A stretch of 64,000 nucleotides of DNA from the NCBI RefSeq assembly GCF_003002915.1, contig NZ_PVTG01000006.1:62001-126000 (forward strand), read 5' to 3'. The translations under genes were made by a program, and so were the position numbers. Below, one piece after another: positions 44,775 to 51,900 of this stretch. A model generated the notes under the pieces. It made no database searches and was not told the DNA's origin. It was given only the letters and a program-made list of their open reading frames with translations. This DNA comes from Geodermatophilus tzadiensis. Its GTDB lineage: Bacteria > Actinomycetota > Actinomycetes > Mycobacteriales > Geodermatophilaceae. The stretch's first letter is position 1. Every line of letters starts with the position of its first letter.

Positions 44775-44797
44775 CTCACCCCACCCCGCGGGGTGAG
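44775..44797. promoter_or_regulatory. CTCACCCC/GGGGTGAG inverted repeat
   Basis: Perfect 8-bp arms around ACCCCGC, 14 nt after the sugar transferase stop and ~80 nt before the next glycosyltransferase start. It could be a terminator or an operator; similar arms recur near other genes of the locus. Confidence 0.4.
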
Positions 44798-44877
44798 GCG
44801 CCGCCCGGCGCCCGCTCCCTAGCGTCGTCCGCACCCCCGGCCGGAGGGCTCTGCCCTCCGCCGGACCGACCGAACGG

Positions 44878-46203
44878 ATGGACCCGATGGACCACCTGAG
44901 CATCGCCATGCTGGGGACCCGCGGCGTGCCGGCCCGCTACGGCGGCTTCGAGACCGCCGTCGAGGAGGTCGGCCGGCGCCTCGTCGAGCGCGGGCACCGG
45001 GTGGTGGTCTACTGCCGGACCGTCCCGGGCACCGACCGGTACCCCGCCGAGCACCTGGGCATGGAGCTGGTGCACCTGCCCGCGGCCCGCCGCCGGTCGC
45101 TGGAGACGCTGAGCCACTCGGCCCTGTCGGTGCGCCACCTGCTCACCCACCGCACCGACGCGGCCTTCGTCTTCAACGCCGCCAACGCGCCGCTGCTGCC
45201 GGCGCTGCGGGCCGCGCGCATCCCCGTGGCCACCCACGTCGACGGCCTGGAGTGGAAGCGCGCCAAGTGGAACGGCGTCGGCCGCCGCTACTACCGGGTG
45301 GCCGAGTCGCTCGCCGTCCGCTGGTCCGACGTGCTCATCGCCGACGCGCAGGGCATCGCCGACTACTACCGCGACGCCTTCGCCGCGCCCACCACGCTGC
45401 TCACCTACGGGGCCCCGCTCATCACGCCCGGCCGCTCCCGGCTGGCCGAGCTGGGCCTCGAGCCCGGCGGCTACCACCTGGCCGTGGCCCGCTTCGAGCC
45501 GGAGAACCACGTCGACGTCGTCGTCGAGGGCTACGCCGCCAGCGACGCCGCCCTGCCCCTGGTCGTCGTCGGCTCGGCGCCCTACGCCGACGACTACACC
45601 CGCCGCGTGCACGCGCTGGCCGACCACCGGGTCCGCTTCCTCGGCGGCGTGTGGGACCAGGAGCTGCTCGACCAGCTCTACGCGAACTGCTGCACCTACC
45701 TGCACGGCCACTCGGTCGGCGGCACCAACCCCTCTCTCCTGCGCGCCATCGGCGCCGGCGCGGCGGTGACCGCCTACGACGTCGACTTCAACCGCGAGGT
45801 CGTCGGCGACGCCGGCCGCTACTTCCGCACCGCGGCCGACGTGGCCCGCGAGGTCGCCGCGGTCGAGGCCGACCCCGGCTGGGTGGCCCGCGCCGGCCGG
45901 TGCGCCCGGGAGCGGGCCCGCGGCTACGACTGGGACGAGGTCGCCGTGGGCTACGAGGACCTCGCCCGCGACCTGGCCGGGCGTCGCTTCCCGGTGCGGC
46001 GACCCTCCGGACGCCGGACGGCGACCGCCGCGGACGCCCCCACCCGCCCCGTGCCCACTGTCCCCACCGGTGCCCCGGTGCCCGCGGTGGTGCCGCCGCG
46101 GGCCGGCCGCAGCCCGGAGCGTCCCCTGGCCGCCGCGCTGGTCGCGGCCTCCCTGCTGTCCCTCCCCCCGCGGACCCGGATCTCCAGGAGCTCGTCCCGA
46201 TGA
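44878..46203 (+). CDS. GT4-family glycosyltransferase with DUF1972 N-terminal domain
   Basis: A 441-residue glycosyltransferase. The N-terminal DUF1972 has LSIAMLGTRGVPARYGGFET, AVEEVGRRLVERGHRVVVYC and VATHVDGLEWKRAKW. The C-terminal GT-B half has YHLAVARFEPENHVDVVVEG, FLGGVWDQELLDQLYANC and HSVGGTNPSLLRAIGAGAAV. It resembles rhamnosyltransferase-like enzymes of EPS clusters. A ~70-residue Pro/Ala-rich tail follows. ATG 44878 or 44887. Its stop overlaps the next gene (ATGA). Confidence 0.9.
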   Translation: MDPMDHLSIAMLGTRGVPARYGGFETAVEEVGRRLVERGHRVVVYCRTVPGTDRYPAEHLGMELVHLPAARRRSLETLSHSALSVRHLLTHRTDAAFVFNAANAPLLPALRAARIPVATHVDGLEWKRAKWNGVGRRYYRVAESLAVRWSDVLIADAQGIADYYRDAFAAPTTLLTYGAPLITPGRSRLAELGLEPGGYHLAVARFEPENHVDVVVEGYAASDAALPLVVVGSAPYADDYTRRVHALADHRVRFLGGVWDQELLDQLYANCCTYLHGHSVGGTNPSLLRAIGAGAAVTAYDVDFNREVVGDAGRYFRTAADVAREVAAVEADPGWVARAGRCARERARGYDWDEVAVGYEDLARDLAGRRFPVRRPSGRRTATAADAPTRPVPTVPTGAPVPAVVPPRAGRSPERPLAAALVAASLLSLPPRTRISRSSSR

Positions 46204-46838
46204 ACGCCCCGCGCCCCGACGCCCGCCCGCGCCCGCGCCGGGTGGTGCTCCTCGCCACGCTGGCCGCGGTCGTCGTCCTGGCCGGGCTGGCACTCGTCCT
46301 GGGCCGCGGCGGCTCGGCCGAGCCGGCGTCCGCCGCGCCGGACGCCGCCACCTCCGGTGGCCCGGCGGCCGCCCCGTCGCCGGACCCGCAGACTCCCGTG
46401 CCGGTCGTCCCCGGGCCCACCGAGGGCGGGGACCAGCCGCCTCCCGTCCTGTCGGCCGTCGGTCTCGACGAGCCGGCCGCGGTCGGGGACGGCGTCCGCG
46501 CCACGGTCCGGTCCGTCGAGGCGATCGACGGCACCGGCTACGGCCCCGGGAACATCGCCGGGCCGGCGTTGCGGGTCACCGTGCGGCTGGACAACGGCAC
46601 CGCCGAGCCGGTGTCCCTGGACGGCGTCGCGGTGGACCTCGCCTACGGCGCCGACTCGACCCCCGGCTCACCGCTGGACGACCCGTCGCGGGCACCGTTC
46701 TCCGGCACGCTCGCGGCCGGCTCCTCCGCCGAGGGCGTCTACGTCTTCACCGTGCCCGCCGACCAGCGGGACACGGTCACCGTGCAGGTCGGCTACCGGC
46801 CCGGCGCGCCCGTGCTCGCCTTCACCGGCGCTCCCTGA
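46200..46838 (+). CDS. Exported protein with a DUF4352-like beta domain
   Basis: A 212-residue protein with an N-terminal membrane anchor or uncleaved signal (VVLLATLAAVVVLAGLALVL), an Ala/Pro-rich linker (~35-85) and a C-terminal Ig-like domain (RATVRSVEAIDGTGYGPGNI, LRVTVRLDNGTAEPVSLDGV, EGVYVFTVPADQRDTVTVQV). This matches DUF4352/telomeric-repeat-type extracellular immunoglobulin-like domains. There is no lipobox Cys. It is coupled by ATGA to the glycosyltransferase, so it probably acts in the same export or assembly route (inference). Confidence 0.72.
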   Translation: MNAPRPDARPRPRRVVLLATLAAVVVLAGLALVLGRGGSAEPASAAPDAATSGGPAAAPSPDPQTPVPVVPGPTEGGDQPPPVLSAVGLDEPAAVGDGVRATVRSVEAIDGTGYGPGNIAGPALRVTVRLDNGTAEPVSLDGVAVDLAYGADSTPGSPLDDPSRAPFSGTLAAGSSAEGVYVFTVPADQRDTVTVQVGYRPGAPVLAFTGAP

Positions 46839-46879
46839 GCCCCGGCCGGCCGAGCCCCACCACACACAGACCACCCGCC

Positions 46880-46924
46880 GGTGCCCCCGCCCGGCCCGCC
46901 CTCGGCGGGCCGGGCGGGGGCACC
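46880..46924 (+). terminator. 21-bp perfect hairpin
   Basis: The arms 46880-46900 and 46904-46924 are perfectly complementary over 21 bp with a CTC loop, in the gap between the exported protein and the acyltransferase gene. It is the strongest intrinsic hairpin in the window. Confidence 0.75.
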
Positions 46925-46946
46925 GCTCGCACCCCAGGAGGGGACC

Positions 46947-47741
46947 GTGGCAGCCAGCACCGCGACGACCACCGGCGGGCCGGCGCCGCACCGCCCCGGG
47001 CCAGCCCCGGCGCTGCCCGGCGGCGCGCTGCCCGGCGGCGCGGTCCTCCGGCGGTGGGTGATCCGGCGGGCCGGGGAGCTGCGCGGCCGGCCCCTCGCCA
47101 TCGACGAGCGGATCGGCGTGGGGTACCTCGCCTCGCTGGTCGTCGAACGCGGGGTGATGGCCGCGCGCGGGGCGGTCCGCTTCCCGGGCCGTCCGTCGCG
47201 GCCGTTCGTGGGGCGCGGCGTCCGCCTGCGCGGCAAGCGGCAGCTGACCCTGGGCCGCGGCGTCACCCTCGGGCACGGCTGCCTGGTCGACGCCACCTCC
47301 GTCGAGGGCGTGCACCTGGGCGACGGCGTCACCGTCGGCCGCAACACCCGGGTCGAGTGCACCGGGAGCGTGGCGACCCTGGGTCGGGGCCTCGTCGTCG
47401 GGGCCGGGGCCGGGCTGGGGTCGGACAACCTCTACGGCTGCGCCGGCGGCGTGCGCATCGGCGCGGACACCATCGTGGGCGAGTTCGTGTCCTTCCACTC
47501 CGAGGACCACGTGTTCACCAGCCGCGAGGTCCCCATCCGCGACCAGGGCGTCACGCACCGGGGCATCGAGGTCGGCGCCGGCTGCTGGATCGGGTCACGG
47601 GTCACCGTCCTGGACGGCGCCCGGATCGGCGACGGGTGCGTGATCGCCGCCGGGGCGGTCGTGGTGGCGGGGGAGTACCCGGCCCACGGCGTCTACGGCG
47701 GCGTGCCCGCCCGGCTCCTCCGGATGCGTCCCGAGGACTGA
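46947..47741 (+). CDS. Hexapeptide-repeat (LbH) acyltransferase
   Basis: A 264-residue protein. After a ~75-residue Ala/Pro-rich and basic N-terminal part come the left-handed beta-helix repeats: VGRGVRLRGKRQLTLGRGVT, LGHGCLVDATSVEGVHLGDG, VRIGADTIVGEFVSFHSEDH, IEVGAGCWIGSRVTVLDGAR and VIAAGAVVVAGEYPAHGVYG, ending in GVPARLLR. The order and the catalytic-type His (FHSEDHVF) fit WbbJ/maltose-acetyltransferase-like enzymes that O-acetylate sugars. GTG 46947 follows AGGAGGGGACC. It probably decorates the exopolysaccharide. Confidence 0.88.
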   Translation: MAASTATTTGGPAPHRPGPAPALPGGALPGGAVLRRWVIRRAGELRGRPLAIDERIGVGYLASLVVERGVMAARGAVRFPGRPSRPFVGRGVRLRGKRQLTLGRGVTLGHGCLVDATSVEGVHLGDGVTVGRNTRVECTGSVATLGRGLVVGAGAGLGSDNLYGCAGGVRIGADTIVGEFVSFHSEDHVFTSREVPIRDQGVTHRGIEVGAGCWIGSRVTVLDGARIGDGCVIAAGAVVVAGEYPAHGVYGGVPARLLRMRPED

Positions 47742-47753
47742 GCCGGGCCGGCT

Positions 47754-47782
47754 CCCCGCGACCGTCGGGGTCCCGCGCGGGG
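47754..47782. terminator. GC hairpin between convergent genes
   Basis: CCCCGCG and CGCGGGG pair around 15 nt, with an alternative inner CCCCG/CGGGG pairing, between the acyltransferase and the CDP-alcohol transferase ends. Confidence 0.4.
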
Positions 47783-48550
47783 TCAGCGCGCCGCGTCGAG
47801 GGCGGCGAGCTGCCGGCGCCAGCGCACCAGGCCGGCGGCGAGGTAGGCCGTCGTCCCGAGGAGGAGGACGGCGTAGGCGACGAGGAAGGCCGGGAGCCAG
47901 CCGAACAGGGCGAAGGCCACGCACAGCAGCCCGTGGTCCGCGGGCGCGGTGAGGAAGGACCGGGCGGCCGACCGGGGACCCGGCTCCGCCGTCGCCCCGG
48001 CCCCCGCCCCGCGGCGCAGCTGGTCGGTCAGCACCGTGCCGAAGAACACGACGGTGGTCACCAGCCCGAAGGCGGCCGGCAGCACGAGCAGCGCCGGCCC
48101 CGCGGGCTCGGCGAAGCGGTAGAAGGACACCAGGACGGCGAGGTGGACCGCCGCGCCCTTGGCGCAGTCGATCATGTGGTCCAGCCACTCACCGGTCAGG
48201 GTCCCGCCGCCGCGCAGCCGGGCCAGCTGGCCGTCCGCGGAGTCCAGCGCGTACCCGGTGACGAGCAGCAGCGCCGCGACCACGCCCACCAGGGGCGTCG
48301 GGCGGGCGGCCGCCACCAGGCCGATGCCGGCGAAGGTGACCACCCCGCTCACGGCGGTGACCTGGTCGGGCGTCAGGCCCACGCGCGCGGCCACCGCCGC
48401 CAGGCGGCGGCCCAGGGGGCGGTTGACCCACCGGGAGTACAGCGGGGCGTGGTGCGACGGCTTGCCCGCCGCACGCAGCTCGGCCATCGTCTCGGCGATC
48501 GACCGGCGGGGCGGCGCTGCGGACGGCGCTGCGGACGGCGCTGCGGACAT
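47783..48550 (-). CDS. CDP-alcohol phosphatidyltransferase family protein
   Basis: A 255-residue membrane enzyme with the complete D(x2)DG(x2)AR(x8)G(x3)D(x3)D signature (starts DSADGQLARLRGGG, ends EWLDHMID) and about six helices (VTAVSGVVTFAGIGLVAAAR, GVVAALLLVTGYALDSADGQ, LLCVAFALFGWLPAFLVAYA). It moves a phospho-alcohol from CDP to an acceptor such as inositol, glycerol phosphate or a polyprenol. Its place in the polysaccharide locus hints at glycan modification (inference). A GGCGCTGCGGAC 12-mer repeated three times encodes the AAPSAAPS N-terminus. ATG 48550. Confidence 0.9.
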   Translation of the reverse strand: MSAAPSAAPSAAPPRRSIAETMAELRAAGKPSHHAPLYSRWVNRPLGRRLAAVAARVGLTPDQVTAVSGVVTFAGIGLVAAARPTPLVGVVAALLLVTGYALDSADGQLARLRGGGTLTGEWLDHMIDCAKGAAVHLAVLVSFYRFAEPAGPALLVLPAAFGLVTTVVFFGTVLTDQLRRGAGAGATAEPGPRSAARSFLTAPADHGLLCVAFALFGWLPAFLVAYAVLLLGTTAYLAAGLVRWRRQLAALDAAR

Positions 48551-48948
48551 GGCGTGACTCCTCGGTCGGCGGACCGGGGTCGTCCCCCCGGGACGGCGGA
48601 GGCCGCGCACCGGGCGCCGTGGTGCCGGGACGGACCCCCGCGGGCAGTCTCACCGAGCACCGCAGGCGGTGGGGCGCCGCAGCCGGCCGGCCTCCCCCCA
48701 AGGCGGGAGACCGGCCCCCCGGCACCTCCGCCCGACCGGTCCGGGCGCAGGGCCCGGACCGGTCCGGCGGTCACCCTCCGCAGTCATCGGCCGGTGTCGC
48801 GTCTCCCTCCTGAGGGGGAGAAACCGCAGTTCGTCACTGGATCGTGGGACGTCGTCACCCTGGTCGCTGCTCCGTCGTCACTCATAGTGTCGGCCGGCCG
48901 CCCCGTGGACCGGGGTGGGCGCTTCGACGAACGACTGGGGGAACGATC
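48551..48948. other. Intergenic region between divergent genes
   Basis: A 398-nt gap with no convincing gene. It holds a 13-bp hairpin (48734-48764), a smaller CTCCC/GGGGGAG hairpin near 48806, and a CACTCATAGTG element near 48880 that could include the -10 box of the long surface-protein gene. The start ATG 48949 is preceded by GGGGGAACGATC. Confidence 0.55.
48734..48764. terminator. 13-bp perfect hairpin
   Basis: GACCGGTCCGGGC pairs with GCCCGGACCGGTC around GCAGG. It lies between two divergent promoters, so it may be a regulatory site rather than a terminator. Confidence 0.45.
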
Positions 48949-51900
48949 ATGCCCGCACGCGTGGCGACCACGCTGAGGAAGGCGCTGGCCGGCGTCCTGG
49001 GCCTGCTGCTGGTGGCCGGGGTCCTGGCCCTGGCCGTGCCGACGGCGGCCCGGGCCGACAGCGCCCCCCTGGACCCGGCGGACCCGGCCACGCCGACCAC
49101 CGTCACCGCCGACCCGCTGCCCACGGTGCAGGTCGACGGGATCGTCTGGTCGCAGGTGGTGGTCGGGAACACCGTCTACGCGGCGGGCAAGTTCGACAAC
49201 GCCCGCCCGGCCGGCGCGGCACCGGGGACCCAGCTGACGCCCCGGGGCAACCTGCTGGCCTACGACATCCGCACCGGCGAGCTCGTCCCGTCGTTCGCCC
49301 CCAGCCTCAACGCGCAGGCGCTGGTCGTCGCGGCCTCGCCGGACGGCTCGCGGGTCTACGTCGGCGGCGACTTCACCACGGCCGACGGGCAGACCCGCCA
49401 GCGCGTCGCGGCCTACAGCACCGCCACCGGCCGGCTGGTCGCCGAGTTCCGCCCGCCGGTCGCCGGCCAGGTGCGCGCCATCGCCGCCACCGACACGACC
49501 GTCTACCTCGGCGGGGACATCTCCGCGGTGGGGTCGGCCGGCCGCAACCGGCTCGCCGCGGTCTCGGCGGCCACCGGTGCGCTCCTGCCGTGGGCCCCGC
49601 AGCCGGGGACCGGCTCCACCGCCGGCAACGTGCTGCCGAACGACGACCCCCGCAACCGGGAGACCAGCAACGCGGTGATGGCCCTCGTGGTGGCCGGCCC
49701 CGACGGCCAGGTGGTCGCGGCCGGCCGCTTCGACGGCCTCAACGGGGTGCCGGCGACCGGGGTGGGTGCCCTCGACGGGGTCACCGGTGCCACCCGGCCC
49801 TTCGAGATCGGCCGGCTGGTCACCAACCAGGGCGTCAACTCCGGGATCTGGAGCCTGAGCACGGACGGGACCAACGTCTACGGCACCGGCTACGACTTCT
49901 ACGGGCCGGGCAACCTCGAGGGCTCCTTCGCCGTGACCGCCGACGGCGGCACGGTGCGCTGGATCAACGACTGCCGTGGCGACAGCTTCGCCGCCGTCGC
50001 CGTCAACGGCGCGGTCTACATGGCCGGCCACCCGCACGAGTGCAGCCAGATCGGCGGCTACCCCGAGCAGAACCCGCGGGTGCACCAGTTCGGCACCGCG
50101 CTGAGCCTCGCCGCGACCGGCAAGGTCGGCCCGTACGGGCTGCGCAACAACAACCTCGTCGGCCGGCCGGCGCCGTCCCTGCTGGCCTGGTTCCCGACCT
50201 TCTCCCCGGGTGCGGTCAGCGGTGCCTCGCAGGCCACCTGGCACGTGACCGGCACCAGCCGGTACGTGGTCTACGGCGGCGAGTTCCCCACGGTCAACGG
50301 CAGCACCCAGCAGGGCCTGGTGCGCTTCGCCGCCCGCGACCTCGCGCCGAACGCGGTCGCGCCGCGTGCCGTCGGCACCTTCGCGCCGACGGTGACCGCG
50401 GTCTCCGGCGCGGTCCGGGTCTCCTGGCCGGCGGCGGTCGACCGCGACAACGAGCACCTCACCTACCGCGTGCACCGCGACAGCGACACCGCCGCGCCGG
50501 TGTGCCAGGTCACCCGCCCGTCGACGTTCTGGAGGGCGCCGACCTACGCCTGCCTGGACCGCGGCGCCGCGGCCGGCTCGCACCGCTACCTGGTGACCGC
50601 GACCGACCCGGCGGGCAACCGGCTGGCCTCGGCGTGGGTCACGGCCGAGGTCCCGGCGGGTGCCACCAGCAGCCCCCGGCCCTACGCGCAGCAGGTCGCC
50701 GCGGACGGCGCGGTCGGCCACTGGTCGCTCGGCGAGGCCGCCGGCGCCACCGCGTTCGACGCCGCCGGCGCCCAGGACATGACGGTCAACGCCGGGGTGA
50801 CCCGGGGTCAGGCCGGCGCGATCGGCGGCGACCGGGACACCGCCGTCGCCACCAACGGCAGCAGCACCGGCTTCCTGGCCACCCGGACGGCGGTCCCCAG
50901 CCCGGACGTCTTCTCCGTGGAGGCCTGGTTCCGGACGACGTCGACCCGGGGCGGGAAGATCGTCGGCTTCGGCAACGCCGCCACCGGGTCGAGCACCGCC
51001 TACGACCGGCACGTCTTCCTGGACCCGATGGGCCGGGTGTACTTCGGCGTGCACAACGGGGCCGCCGCGGAGGTCCGCAGCGACACCGCGTACAACGACG
51101 GCCGCTGGCACCACGTCGTCGGGTCGCTGAGCCCGCGCGGCCTGGAGATGTACGTGGACGGCGTCCGCATCGGGATCCGCGGCGACGTCACCACCGCGAC
51201 GTCCTACGCCGGCTACTGGCGCGTCGGCGGCGACACCAGCTGGTGGGTCGGCTCCGACTGGTTCAACGGCCAGGTCGACGAGGTGGCGCTGTATCCCCAG
51301 GCCCTGTCGGCCCAGCAGATCGGCACGCACCTCACCCTCGGCCGGGGCGCGAACCTCGCGCCGACGGCGGCCGTCGACGTGGCCGTGAGCGACCTGACCG
51401 CCACGGTGAACGGCACGTCGTCCGCCGACGTCGACGGCACGGTGGCCGGGTACGCGTGGGAGTTCGGGGACGGTGTCACCGGCACCGGGCCGACGGCGTC
51501 GCACACCTACGCGGCGGCCGGCACCTACACCGTCCGGCTGACCGTGACCGACGACGACGGCGCCACCGGGACGACCACCCGCGTGGTGACCGTCACCCAG
51601 GCCCCGGCCGGGGCGGGCTCGGTCGCGTCGGACTCCTTCGAGCGCAGCGTCGTCTCGGGGTGGGGATCGGCCGACCGCGGCGGCGCCTGGACCGTCGGCG
51701 GGACCACGGCGGTGACCGGTGGCGCCGGTCAGCTCACCGCGGCGGCGGGGCGCAACGCCTCGGCCCTGCTGGGCGGCGTCTCGCGCAGCGACGTGGCGGT
51801 GCAGGCGGCCCTCACGCTGCCGCAGACGGCGACCGGGGGCGGCACGTACCTCAGCGTGGCCACCCGGCGGGTGGGCACGACCGACTACCGGGTGCTGCTG

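Noticed and set aside
48500-48550. Short tandem repeat as a possible CRISPR or microsatellite element
   Set aside because: Only three GGCGCTGCGGAC units without spacers. They encode the Ala/Pro/Ser N-terminus of the CDP-alcohol transferase.
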